Both the position numbers and the translations under genes were made by a program. DNA of 64,000 nucleotides from Klugiella xanthotipulae (GTDB taxonomy: Bacteria; Actinomycetota; Actinomycetes; Actinomycetales; Microbacteriaceae). How positions within the stretch are numbered: the stretch's first letter is position 1; the number at the start of each line of letters is the position of its first letter. This document shows positions 25,493 through 34,782 of the stretch, piece by piece. Below the pieces are notes generated by a model. It saw only the letters and a program-made list of their open reading frames with translations, had not been told where the DNA came from and did no database searches. The stretch lies in the NCBI RefSeq assembly GCF_006716695.1, contig NZ_VFPN01000001.1, positions 930,001 to 994,000 of the forward strand, given 5' to 3'.

Positions 25493-28400
25493 TTAGAGCG
25501 AGTGCTGTGACGAGCTCAGCTCGTCACGCGTGCCACGGCGGCGGCGTGCTGCCACGAGCGCGGTACCGGCGGCCAGCGCCAGTAGCGCCAGCGACACGGT
25601 GGCCAGGCCACCCTCAGCACCGGTCAGCGCGAGGCCACCCGCAACACCGTCACCGGTGCCGCGTGCGTCAACAACCGTCACAACGGATGTTGTGGTGTTG
25701 CCCGCGGCGTCGGTGACCGAGATCGAGATGCGGCTACCAGCGGGCTGAACAGGGTTCAGCGCCACGTCGAAGCGGCCATCAGCACCGGCGGTACCCGTAC
25801 CAATCACGCGACCCGAGTCGTCCCGAACCGTGATCGTCGAACCCGGCTCGGCGGTGCCGGTCACCCGGGAACCATCCGTCGTGCTGACCACAGGTGCCTT
25901 CGGGGCCGAAGCGTCTACCGTGGTGGACACAGATTCCGAGCGGTTGCCAGCGGCATCCACGAGGATGACCTCCAACACCTCCCCATCAGCTACCGGCGTG
26001 GCCGGGACGAACACGAACGTGCCATCCGGGTTGATCGTCAACTCACCGTCAACACTGTCACCGTTCTCATCCAGAACGATCACCGTGCCACCAGCCTCAA
26101 CAACACCACCGGTCACCACGGAACCATTCGATGGCTTCACCGCAGCAACAGCCGGAGCCGTCTGATCCACCACAACCGTGACCGGCTCAGACACCGTACC
26201 GGCAGGATTCTGCACGGTCACGAGAATCTTCTCGCCATCCACCAGCGTGTAATCAGGGGCAACCAGAATTGACCACGTACCATCCGGCTTCACCGTCGTC
26301 GTCAGCTCCGTACCATCCGGCAGGGTCGCCGTCACGGTTCCACCCGGCAGAGCCGTCCCGGCAAGTGTTTCACCGGTCGAGGGCTTCACGGAGGGTGCCG
26401 AAACGGCCGAGCCATCCACCGTCGTGGTCGCCGTAGCCGAGACGTTGCCCGCGGCATCCGTGAGCGTCACGGTCAGCACGGTGCCATCCGCGATCACCGG
26501 GGTAAAGGGCAACGCAAACGTGCCATCAGCACCCACCCGGACCGTGCCGAGCACGGTACCGTCCTGATCGGTGATCGTCACGAGCGAGTTCGCCTCACCC
26601 GTACCGGCCACGACAGAACCGTTACCCAGCTCCACAACGGGAGCCGTCGGAACGATCGTGTCCACCGTCACCGGTGCCGCCGGTGCCGCGTTACCCGCAG
26701 CATCCGTCACGATCACGCTCACGGCGCTGCCCTCGGTCAGAGGAACATCGGGCGTAAACATCGTGGACCCATCCGGGTTCGTCGTCAACGTCCCCGGGAT
26801 CGGCGTGCCGTTACCATCAACAACCGTCACGGTTGCGCAGTCCTCGACCGCACCAATCTCGACGGTCACACCATTGGACGTGCCAATCGTGGGCACAACA
26901 GGAACGGTCTGATCCACCACAACGGCCACGGGCTCAGAGTCCGTGCCCTCGGGGTTTGTCGCGACAACCGTCATCGACTCGCCCTCGTTCAGGGTGTGCG
27001 CGGGGGCCACCGGGATCACCCAGGTACCGTCCGCCTTCACCGTCGCCGTCAGCTCCACACCTCCGGGGAGGATCGCGGTAATCGTCGTCCCCGCAACGCC
27101 GGTGCCCGACAGGGTGTCACCATTCGACGGGTTCACCACGGGGGCATCCACCGGAGCAGCATTCACGGTTGTCGTAGAAGGTGCCGATACATTACCCACA
27201 GCGTCCGTCACCGAGATCGAGACGGTAGTTCCATCCGGGATCGCCGGGGTGAAAAGCATCGCATACGTGCCGCTACCATCCACCACAGTCTCACCAAGAA
27301 CGGTGCCGTTCGCATCCGTGATCGTGACCGTGGACCCCGCTTCAGCCGTGCCACCGACAACCTGACCATTCGTCGGATTCACCGAAGCCGCCGTAGGAGC
27401 AGTCGCGTCAATAACGGCCTGAACCGGTGCCGACGCGTTACCCGCACGGTCGGTCACGACCACACGCACCACACTGCCATCACCCTGAGCCGTGTCCGGG
27501 ATGAACGTAAACGTGCCATCCACATCAACCGTGAGGGTTCCCGGGATGGGCAGACCCGCACCATCAACAATCGTCACAACAGCACCGGACTCCACCGGGC
27601 CACCCGTAAACCGGGTGCCGTTAGACGGCGCAACCGTCGGAGCCGTCTGAGCCGTCTGGTCAATAGTCGTCGTCACCGGCGCGGAGTCCGTGCCCTCGGG
27701 GTTCGTCGCGACAACCGTCACAGACTCCCCCTCGTTCAGCGCGGGGGCCAGCGGAATCGACCAGGTACCATCCGGCTTCACGGTCGTCGTCAGCTTCGCG
27801 CCACCGGGCAGAGTCGCGGTAATCGTGGTCCCGGCAACACCAAAACCACTCACCACATCACCCTGCGAGGGAGTCACCAGAGGTGGCACAACCGCGGCAG
27901 CGTTCACCGTCGTTGCACCCGTCGGGGAGACATTACCCGCCGCATCCGTCACGGTCATCCGCACGGACGTACCGTCCGCGATCACCGGACTAAACGGAAG
28001 CTGATAGCTTCCCCCCGCGGTCACCGTTGTCGTGCCCAGCACAGTACCGGCACCATCGGTAATCGTGACCGTGGAACCCGCCTCCGCCGTACCACGCACC
28101 ACGGAACCGTTCGTGGGGTTCACCGTCGGAGCAGCCGGGGCCACAGCATCAACCGTGAACGATACCGGTGCCGCAGCGTTACCCGCCGCATCCGTCACCG
28201 TCACCGTCACCGTCGTACCATCCGCAATGGGGGTGCTCGGCGTAAACGTAAACGTGCCATCCGGGTTCATGACCGTGGACCCCGGGATAACAGCCCCGGC
28301 ACCAGTCGTCACCGCAACAGTGTCCGTCGCCGCGATTGGGCCACCGGTCGCCGCCTGACCGTTCGAGGGTGCCAGAGTCACCGCATCCGGGGCAATTGTG

Positions 28401-29935
28401 TCTACCGACACAGCCACAGAGGTGCCCGCGGGGGAACTCGTCCCACCGGCATCCTTTACGAACGCGGTCAACGTTGAAGCCCCCTGCGGCAACGCCACAG
28501 TAGCCGGGCAGGACCAGGAACCATCCGCAGCAGCCACAACGGTGCACACCACCGTGCCATCAGCCAGACGAACCTCTACCGGGAGACCAGCAACGGCACC
28601 CGAACCCGTAAACGTCGGTGTCGTCGTCGTTAACACAGCACCAGCGGCAGGAGACGACATCGAGGGTGCTGACGCAGCCGCAATCGTTAACGGCCAATCC
28701 TCAACCTCACCAGAATCCGCGAAACCCGTCGCACTCGCAGCCTGCGCCGCGTTCTCCGTGGTCCGTAACCGCAACCACGTCGTACCAGCAGACGTCATCG
28801 CCGAACCAGGAATCGTGAACGACGTATTCCCGTTCCCACCCGTGACACTAACCTTCTCGCCCGTATCAAACGTGCCATTCCGGTTACCGTCCACCCACAA
28901 CGTTGACGTCGCCGAGTGACCAGCCAACAGACCGTTCACGGCTACACCACTCACCGTGTAATCCTGACCCACCTTCCCGGCAGGAACAGACGACAACGCA
29001 TCATTCACGTCCGTGCTCTGAACCGTCGCCACAGAACCAGATGATGCCGTGTTCGTCGCATCCGCAGTCACACCAGCGCCCAGGCTCAAACCCGTAGACA
29101 CATGCGACGCAGAACCATATGACGCCGGCAGCGCCGTGTTACCACCCGCCAAATCCTCATCCACCGTCACCGCGAAACGGATATTGGGAAGAGTCGTCGT
29201 CGGGCTCGACACTCCGCGTAACTGGTGAGACAAGGCCTCCAACGAGAAATCCACGCTCTGCACCGTTCCGGTGAGTTCTACCGTGCCACACGCGAAAGGT
29301 GAAGCCGTGGGAAACGCCACAGAAACCTCACACGACTCGCTCTCGCCACCATAAACCCCATTACTCTGCGGGCTCACCATGGAATCCGTCACCTCCCAGC
29401 CCGCTAACCCGGACACCGGCGTGAGCGTCGGTGTGGCCGGACTCCCCGAGACCACCGTCAACCGAGCCGCCATAGACTGATCGGTCATCGCAGAAAAGCC
29501 TGAACTGCTCAGGCTGAAGAGATGCAGCCGCGGGTTCAGCACGGGCCGACTAAACGCCAGCTCAATATTGCCAGTATCATTCCAGGTATCCCAGCCGCCA
29601 TAGGTTGTTGTACCATCCAGCGAAAACCTGGGAGTATCACGGAAAGCATAATTGGGGCTCGTGAACAGCCCAGCCACGTTTGAACGGGCTGTCACCAACG
29701 AATAGGTTGACCCACTTTTTGGGGTTGGGGTGGCCGTCACGGTCAGCCCATTCGGCTGCGTCAGAACGTTGACCCCTGTCACGGTCGATCCGGCCCCCTG
29801 ATAGGCCTGCGCGGCCGTCCCGGGCAGCGCCAGGCTCCCCAGAGCCAGCACCCCCGTCACGGTCAGGGCCAGAGCCCGAGAAGCCGTTTTCGAGAACAGG
29901 CTCTGGCCCGTTCGACGGCGTTGTGATGTATTCAC
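25493..29935 (-). CDS. Giant Ig-repeat cell-wall adhesin (module B), LALTG anchored
   Basis: 1480 residues with the same plan as adhesin A: a signal peptide to about residue 44 (AQAYQ), the shared N-terminal beta domain, a GEVED-type domain ending SGEVEDW near 420, about ten Ig-like repeats and a sorting signal (LALTG near 1440, hydrophobic helix, RRRR). Its repeats are diverged at the DNA level, unlike those of adhesin A. GTG at 29935 aligns with the paralogue; GAGGGG lies 13 nt upstream. Both adhesins end in RDELSS(E/S)xHSL, a shared cytoplasmic tail. The function is adhesion or surface display by family; no ligand can be named. Confidence 0.9.
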   Translation of the reverse strand: MNTSQRRRTGQSLFSKTASRALALTVTGVLALGSLALPGTAAQAYQGAGSTVTGVNVLTQPNGLTVTATPTPKSGSTYSLVTARSNVAGLFTSPNYAFRDTPRFSLDGTTTYGGWDTWNDTGNIELAFSRPVLNPRLHLFSLSSSGFSAMTDQSMAARLTVVSGSPATPTLTPVSGLAGWEVTDSMVSPQSNGVYGGESESCEVSVAFPTASPFACGTVELTGTVQSVDFSLEALSHQLRGVSSPTTTLPNIRFAVTVDEDLAGGNTALPASYGSASHVSTGLSLGAGVTADATNTASSGSVATVQSTDVNDALSSVPAGKVGQDYTVSGVAVNGLLAGHSATSTLWVDGNRNGTFDTGEKVSVTGGNGNTSFTIPGSAMTSAGTTWLRLRTTENAAQAASATGFADSGEVEDWPLTIAAASAPSMSSPAAGAVLTTTTPTFTGSGAVAGLPVEVRLADGTVVCTVVAAADGSWSCPATVALPQGASTLTAFVKDAGGTSSPAGTSVAVSVDTIAPDAVTLAPSNGQAATGGPIAATDTVAVTTGAGAVIPGSTVMNPDGTFTFTPSTPIADGTTVTVTVTDAAGNAAAPVSFTVDAVAPAAPTVNPTNGSVVRGTAEAGSTVTITDGAGTVLGTTTVTAGGSYQLPFSPVIADGTSVRMTVTDAAGNVSPTGATTVNAAAVVPPLVTPSQGDVVSGFGVAGTTITATLPGGAKLTTTVKPDGTWSIPLAPALNEGESVTVVATNPEGTDSAPVTTTIDQTAQTAPTVAPSNGTRFTGGPVESGAVVTIVDGAGLPIPGTLTVDVDGTFTFIPDTAQGDGSVVRVVVTDRAGNASAPVQAVIDATAPTAASVNPTNGQVVGGTAEAGSTVTITDANGTVLGETVVDGSGTYAMLFTPAIPDGTTVSISVTDAVGNVSAPSTTTVNAAPVDAPVVNPSNGDTLSGTGVAGTTITAILPGGVELTATVKADGTWVIPVAPAHTLNEGESMTVVATNPEGTDSEPVAVVVDQTVPVVPTIGTSNGVTVEIGAVEDCATVTVVDGNGTPIPGTLTTNPDGSTMFTPDVPLTEGSAVSVIVTDAAGNAAPAAPVTVDTIVPTAPVVELGNGSVVAGTGEANSLVTITDQDGTVLGTVRVGADGTFALPFTPVIADGTVLTVTLTDAAGNVSATATTTVDGSAVSAPSVKPSTGETLAGTALPGGTVTATLPDGTELTTTVKPDGTWSILVAPDYTLVDGEKILVTVQNPAGTVSEPVTVVVDQTAPAVAAVKPSNGSVVTGGVVEAGGTVIVLDENGDSVDGELTINPDGTFVFVPATPVADGEVLEVILVDAAGNRSESVSTTVDASAPKAPVVSTTDGSRVTGTAEPGSTITVRDDSGRVIGTGTAGADGRFDVALNPVQPAGSRISISVTDAAGNTTTSVVTVVDARGTGDGVAGGLALTGAEGGLATVSLALLALAAGTALVAARRRRGTRDELSSSQHSL

Positions 29936-30730
29936 GTAATCTAAGTTTCCCCTCGTTAGTTAGTAAACGCGACAGACGTGCTTCCGCGTCCCTCACGAGT
30001 AGGCACGCGCGACGGGCTCGGGTGATGCCGATCCCACAGCTCTGTCAGGTTAATAACGTTGATCTGACCCAACTCTTACAACGTTTTCTCGATGGAGAGA
30101 TTTTTCGCCTGTGACCGCGCGCGGGAGCCGGGCCCCGCACGAAAGGGCTACCGGCTGCGATAGCCGTTCCTCGTCTGCACACGTACAGACGAGGACGTAA
30201 CGCGCCCCATTTCGCGCCCCCTCAGACATTATTTAATAACATTAAATTATCCTGGCCGCGGTGTCAATGACACCTCGAAGGCTCCCAGAAAACTCACTGG
30301 GCACGCGCAGAGAGGCGTGGCTATTCATCTGACACCCCCACGGCCAGCAAGTTAAGCCACTCCTCGTTTTTGTACGCCGGTGAGTGTTGCGGACACAACA
30401 ATCGCCACCGGGCCGGGGAGTTAGGGGACTGCCGGGCGGGTGACGATTGTCGGAATCAAGCGCTCCTACGAGGAGCGCGACTCGCTTCGACGCAACTGGG
30501 GGGTCGCGCCGTTCTTCACAGGTGGTGAGGGATGCACCACCAAGCCATCATCAAGACTGGCCATGCGAGTAATCGTAATTTTACACACTTATAGTTCGCT
30601 GCACGGGACCTTCATATCCCGTCTGAACGTGTCGCTCCCCCTCCTCTCTCCCCGTCCCCCACCACGGGTGACTTTTCCTCACACATCGACGATCTTTTCC
30701 CCGCGTGTTGCACAAAATCCCCCGAGGAGG
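29936..30730. promoter_or_regulatory. Long intergenic region between adhesin B and the arsenic locus
   Basis: About 795 bp with no gene I can support. It holds two hairpins, CGGCT/AGCCG (30152-30166) and CCTCGTCTG/CAGACGAGG (30169-30177 with 30186-30194). A very AT-rich island follows at about 30228-30252 and a second AT-rich stretch lies near 30570-30600. The adhesin B promoter must lie here. The forward frame running from 30440 is a shadow of the flavoprotein gene. Confidence 0.45.
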
Positions 30731-32080
30731 CTAGCTACAGCACCCGCCCTCAACGACCGTTGCCGCAGTAACCGTTCCATCCTCCCGGGGCAGCGCGGCG
30801 TTACACACACCCGTCTCGGGGAGGACCAGGTCAACGGTGCGGGCAGCCTCATAATTACCGGCCAGCTCATCGGCAATCGACCGGACCTGCTCATACCCGG
30901 TGGCAAGCAGGAAGGTGGGCGCCCGCCCGTAGCTCTTCATCCCCGCAATAAAGAAGTTGGGTTCCGGGTGGGCAAGCTCCACGACACCGTGCGGATAGAC
31001 GGTTCCACAGCTGTGCAGATTGGGGTCAATCAGCGGCGCGAGGATGGCGGGGGCCTCCACAATACTGTCCAGCGACAGACGGATCTCCCGCAGCATGTCG
31101 AGGTCGGGGCGGAAACCCGTCGCGTTGACCACCGTGTCGGCCACGATGGTCACGGATGCGCCGCCACGGCGACCGGCAACGTTCACGGCGTGATCATCCC
31201 CCCGCACAATCGTGTCGATCTCATACCCGTCAATGAGTTCAATTCTCCCGTCATCAACGAGGGATCGCACCAGCCCGCCGAGCTGCCCCCTGGCGGCCAG
31301 CTCATCTGCGGCAGACCCGTAGACCCGTGCGGGGTTCGCGGACCGGATCGCCCAGATCACACGCGTTTCGGGCACCTCAGTTGCCAACTCGGCAAGGGCG
31401 AGGAGCGTGTTGGCGGCAGAGTGACCAGCCCCCACCACGAGAGTTCGTTTTCCGGCAAACCGAGCGCGATCCGCGCCCAGCACATCCGGAAGCGCGTGCG
31501 TCATGTACTCGTTCACGGCATCAGCATCAATCGGATCAAGGCCACTGGAGATGACCTTATTGGGGCTGAAGTAGGTTCCCGAGGTATCAATAACGGCCCG
31601 GGCCAGCACCTCGTGGGTGCCCTCCACGGTCTTCACCCGCAGAACAAAAGGGGCAGCTTCCCGGCCGACCGACCGGGTACGGTCCATACCCTGCCGCGAG
31701 ACCGCCACAACGCGCTGTCCGTAGCGGATGATCGGTTCCAGCTGCGCGGTGCGGGCCAGCGGTTCCAGGTACTCGGTCACGAGTTCGTGACCGAAGGGGA
31801 TCTTCTCCGCCTGTGGAGCGTTCCACCCGGTTGCGTCGAGCAGCCGGGCCGCGGCCTCGTCAATCAGGTAGGACCAGGGGGTAAAGAGTCGGGTGTGCCC
31901 CCAGGCCGCCACGGCGGTTCCCGCAGAATCACCGGCTTCCAGCACAACAACATCCAGGTCTCGTTCCCGCAGCTGCGCCGCCGCAGCCAGCCCGATGGGT
32001 CCGGCACCAATAACGGCCACGGGAAGGCCGGTCAGCCGGTCTGTGGGGCGAACGCTCAGAGCAACATCAACGAGGGTCAT
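30731..32080 (-). CDS. FAD/NAD(P)-binding flavoprotein of the arsenic operon (ArsO-like)
   Basis: 449 residues with two dinucleotide folds: VAVIGAGPIGLAAAA near residue 21 (FAD) and TLVVGAGHSAANTL near 215 (NAD(P)H). It also has an ATGF-like motif (VVNATGFRPD). This is the flavin monooxygenase/thioredoxin-reductase-like class often found in actinobacterial ars operons. The last residues are GGCCS, a vicinal cysteine pair that could bind As(III) or act in redox (inference). The exact reaction is not established. AGGAAAAG precedes the ATG. It is the last gene after acr3 and arsC; the gap to arsC is 37 bp. Confidence 0.85.
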   Translation of the reverse strand: MTLVDVALSVRPTDRLTGLPVAVIGAGPIGLAAAAQLRERDLDVVVLEAGDSAGTAVAAWGHTRLFTPWSYLIDEAAARLLDATGWNAPQAEKIPFGHELVTEYLEPLARTAQLEPIIRYGQRVVAVSRQGMDRTRSVGREAAPFVLRVKTVEGTHEVLARAVIDTSGTYFSPNKVISSGLDPIDADAVNEYMTHALPDVLGADRARFAGKRTLVVGAGHSAANTLLALAELATEVPETRVIWAIRSANPARVYGSAADELAARGQLGGLVRSLVDDGRIELIDGYEIDTIVRGDDHAVNVAGRRGGASVTIVADTVVNATGFRPDLDMLREIRLSLDSIVEAPAILAPLIDPNLHSCGTVYPHGVVELAHPEPNFFIAGMKSYGRAPTFLLATGYEQVRSIADELAGNYEAARTVDLVLPETGVCNAALPREDGTVTAATVVEGGCCS

Positions 32081-32117
32081 GATCTTTTCCTTTTCTCACT
32101 TTTTCGAGGGGTGGGGG

Positions 32118-32528
32118 TCACGGGTGCGCCGGAAGGATCTCGGCAAGCAGGCACTGAATGCGGCGCTTAATCTCGTCGCGAATCGGCCGAACCGCCTCGA
32201 TGCCCTGCCCGGCCGGATCGTCGAGGGCCCAGTCTTCGTAGCGTTTGCCGGGGAAGAAGGGGCAGGTGTCCCCGCAGCCCATCGTGATGACCACATCCGA
32301 CTCCTGGACGGCCTCCGTGGTCAGAATTTTCGGGATGTTCTGCGCGATGTCGATACCCTCTTCGGCCATCGCTGCAACGGCAACCGGGTTGATCTGGTCT
32401 TTCGGTTCGGAGCCAGCAGAGAGCACGGTCACCCGGTCACCGGCGAGGGCGGCCAGGTATCCGGCGGCCATCTGCGAGCGGCCCGCGTTGTGAACGCAGA
32501 CAAAGAGAACGGTGGGTGGTGTGGTCAT
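32118..32528 (-). CDS. arsC: Arsenate reductase, low-molecular-weight phosphatase fold
   Basis: 136 residues. The P-loop CVHNAGRS begins at the catalytic Cys11, with Arg17. MGCGDTCPFFPG supplies the further cysteines used in the disulfide cascade, and DWALDDPAGQ carries the catalytic Asp. It reduces arsenate to arsenite in the cytoplasm for export by Acr3, using thioredoxin or mycothiol as reductant by family knowledge. GAGG precedes the ATG. It lies 33 bp after acr3. Confidence 0.93.
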   Translation of the reverse strand: MTTPPTVLFVCVHNAGRSQMAAGYLAALAGDRVTVLSAGSEPKDQINPVAVAAMAEEGIDIAQNIPKILTTEAVQESDVVITMGCGDTCPFFPGKRYEDWALDDPAGQGIEAVRPIRDEIKRRIQCLLAEILPAHP

Positions 32529-32561
32529 CAGGACCTCATTTCTCGGAAAGAGCGGACAGGA

Positions 32562-33680
32562 TTAGGGACGGTTTCGGGTGGATGCGGCGGGCACGGTATC
32601 CGGGCCGGGCGCGAAGGCCACCTCCCGCGGGAATACCCGCGGCCGCAGCCACAGCGCACCGTAGACCAGGGCCACGAGCACGGGCACCTCGATGAGCGGC
32701 CCGACGATACCGGCGAGGGCCTGTCCGCTGGTTGCTCCAAACGTTCCCACGGCGACGGCGATGGCCAGTTCGAAGTTGTTTCCGGCCGCGGTAAAAGCCA
32801 GGGTAGCCGTGCGATCGTAGGCGAGGCCCACCACCTTTCCGGTGAGAAAACCCACGACAAACATGACCGCGAAGTAGGCGAGCAGCGGGAGTGCGATGCG
32901 GGCGACATCCATCGGCCGGTCGATCACCTGCTGCCCCTGGAGAGTAAAGAGCAGGACGATGGTGAAGAGCAGCCCGTAGAGGGCAAAGGGACCCACCCGC
33001 GGCAGGAAGGTTTCCTCGTACCAGGCCCGACCCCTGCGGGCCTCACCCAGGCGACGCGAGAGGTACCCGGCCAGCAGCGGAATGCCCAGAAAGATGAGAA
33101 CACTGGCGGTAATAGCCCAGATCGAGAACTCCGCCGTGGTGGTGCTGAGGCCCAGCCAGCCCGGGAGGACCTGCAGATAGAACCAGCCCAGGGCAGCAAA
33201 GGCAATCACCTGAAACACCGAGTTAATCGCCACCAGAAACGCCGCGGCCTCGCGATCCCCACAGGCCAGATCGTTCCAGATCATCACCATCGCGATGCAG
33301 CGGGCGAGACCCACGATGATGAGTCCTGTCCGGTACTCGGGGAGGTCGGGGAGAAGGGCCCAGGCGAGGGTGAACATGAGCGCGGGACCGACCACCCAGT
33401 TGAGGAGGAGGGAGGACCAGAGCAAACGTCGATCCGCGGCGATCACCGCAACATCGGAGTAGCGAACCTTGGCAAGCACCGGGTACATCATTACCAGGAG
33501 GCCCACCGCGATGGGCACGCTGACCGAACCGATCTGGAAGGAGTGAAGAAAATCTGCGAGCGCGGGGGCGTAGACGGCGAGCACAAGACCGAGCCCCATC
33601 GCGCCAATAATCCACACGGGAAGAAACCGGTCAACCGTTCCTAGCTGGGGTTTCTCCGGGGTGGAGCGTGGGGTGGTCAT
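32562..33680 (-). CDS. acr3: Arsenite efflux transporter, ACR3 family
   Basis: 372 residues, about ten membrane helices. Family blocks are visible, including GLARCIAMVMIWNDLACGD with the conserved cysteine of ACR3 pumps. The start chosen is ATG at 33680 with GGAGG 4 nt upstream; a longer in-frame extension would run through the promoter and operator. It exports As(III), possibly with Sb(III). It is first in the leftward operon acr3-arsC-flavoprotein, divergent from arsR. Confidence 0.95.
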   Translation of the reverse strand: MTTPRSTPEKPQLGTVDRFLPVWIIGAMGLGLVLAVYAPALADFLHSFQIGSVSVPIAVGLLVMMYPVLAKVRYSDVAVIAADRRLLWSSLLLNWVVGPALMFTLAWALLPDLPEYRTGLIIVGLARCIAMVMIWNDLACGDREAAAFLVAINSVFQVIAFAALGWFYLQVLPGWLGLSTTTAEFSIWAITASVLIFLGIPLLAGYLSRRLGEARRGRAWYEETFLPRVGPFALYGLLFTIVLLFTLQGQQVIDRPMDVARIALPLLAYFAVMFVVGFLTGKVVGLAYDRTATLAFTAAGNNFELAIAVAVGTFGATSGQALAGIVGPLIEVPVLVALVYGALWLRPRVFPREVAFAPGPDTVPAASTRNRP

Positions 33681-33703
33681 GTCGCCTCCATCGGCTACAA
33701 TAG

Positions 33704-33759
33704 ATCGATAAGTGTCAATATAGAAGTATTGTGGATACATCGACGCTTGTCAATATAGA
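33704..33759. promoter_or_regulatory. Divergent ars promoter with two ArsR-type operators
   Basis: Two copies of ATCGA-N5-GTCAATATAGA start at 33704 and 33739, 35 bp apart. Each contains an imperfect inverted repeat ATCGA-N6-TCAAT, the usual ArsR operator form. A leftward promoter fits well: -35 TTGACA at 33748-33753, a 17-bp spacer, -10 AATACT at 33725-33730. One operator covers the -35 and the other the start-site region, so bound ArsR would block acr3 transcription. A rightward arsR promoter is less clear. Confidence 0.8.
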
Positions 33760-33773
33760 GAGGAGTCGCTTCC

Positions 33774-34115
33774 GTGATGCTCACCAAAAATTCCCCGGCC
33801 GCGGCGTGCGCACCCGGCACCCCCGCCGGAATCATCGCCGATGCCGAGGCCCAGGCGTTAGCGCAATCACTCAAGGCCATCGCCGACCCCGCTCGACTCA
33901 AACTCCTCTCCATTATTTCGGCCCAGGATCGCGGCGAAGCGTGCGTCTGTGACCTCACAGAGCCCCTGGGCCTGGGGCAGCCCACGGTATCGCACCACCT
34001 CAAAATCCTGGTCGAGGCCGGGTTACTGACGCGGGAAAAGCGCGGCACCTGGGCCTACTACACGGTTATCCCCGACGCCCTCCGGGTGATTGTTGAGCGG
34101 GTTACCGCGCTCTAA
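33774..34115 (+). CDS. arsR: Arsenical-responsive repressor
   Basis: 113 residues, winged-helix. The ACVCDL motif (Cys57, Cys59) at the recognition region is the As(III)-binding site of classic ArsR proteins, and LGLGQPTVSHHLKILVEAGLL is the DNA-binding helix pair. The start is GTG at 33774 with AGGAG 9 nt upstream; ATG at 33777 is equally possible. It would repress acr3-arsC-flavoprotein and itself through the duplicated operators and release DNA on binding arsenite. Confidence 0.93.
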   Translation: MMLTKNSPAAACAPGTPAGIIADAEAQALAQSLKAIADPARLKLLSIISAQDRGEACVCDLTEPLGLGQPTVSHHLKILVEAGLLTREKRGTWAYYTVIPDALRVIVERVTAL

Positions 34116-34230
34116 CCCGACGGCATCGCCACCCGCGGTCGCGCTCGCGGCAAGATCACCACCGTGACACGAACCAAAAGTAATCACTGGTACCATTTAC
34201 CATGTATGCCTGCCTCGATCAAGGAGCGCA

Positions 34231-34599
34231 ATGCCCGAGTTCATCCTGCGTCTACAACCCATCGGCTCACGCGGCCGCTCCACGGAGCAAGAGGTCTCCG
34301 TGACCGCCGAATCCCCCACCGAGGTGCTCAATGGGGAGGCGGTTCCCCCCGGCTTCACCCTGGTGAGCTGGCGCCGGGCCGGGGCCACGCGCGCCGTTGT
34401 ACAGACCCCACCCGCGGAAGCGGGGAGGGAGCGGCGGGTCCCGGCCCCCTCCCGCGAGGTCAAGCGCGTGGCACACGAGTTGATGGCCGCCAACTCGATT
34501 GAATGGGAGGTCGCCCTCACCGCCGCACAAGACGTCGTCCGCATCCGCGAGAGCTCGGCGCGGCGCTACCGCACCATGAACGGATTCACCGAGGGGTAG
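34231..34599 (+). CDS. Hypothetical protein
   Basis: 122 residues, soluble and Arg/Glu-rich, with no recognised domain. AAGGAG stands 6 nt before the ATG, and codon use is like its neighbours, so it is probably real. The middle is a proline/arginine linker; the C-terminal half looks helical. Confidence 0.65.
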   Translation: MPEFILRLQPIGSRGRSTEQEVSVTAESPTEVLNGEAVPPGFTLVSWRRAGATRAVVQTPPAEAGRERRVPAPSREVKRVAHELMAANSIEWEVALTAAQDVVRIRESSARRYRTMNGFTEG

Positions 34600-34782
34600 G
34601 ACCCCCGCACACGGGCCGGAGGTGAGATCGACACCACCGGACCGAGCCTCCAACAGGCCGGAACCCTGTTCGGTCGAATAAACCTGTGCGAATCGGCGCA
34701 CCGGCGGCTACCCTGGGGATAGCCGCATATCCGGGCAGCGGCTGCCCCCCTGCCCTCGCCACACAGGTCACAGGAGACACTC

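Noticed and set aside
31893-33644. 583-codon plus-strand ORF over the arsenic genes
   Set aside because: Low-complexity charged product antisense to arsC and acr3, which have clear family motifs and ribosome sites.
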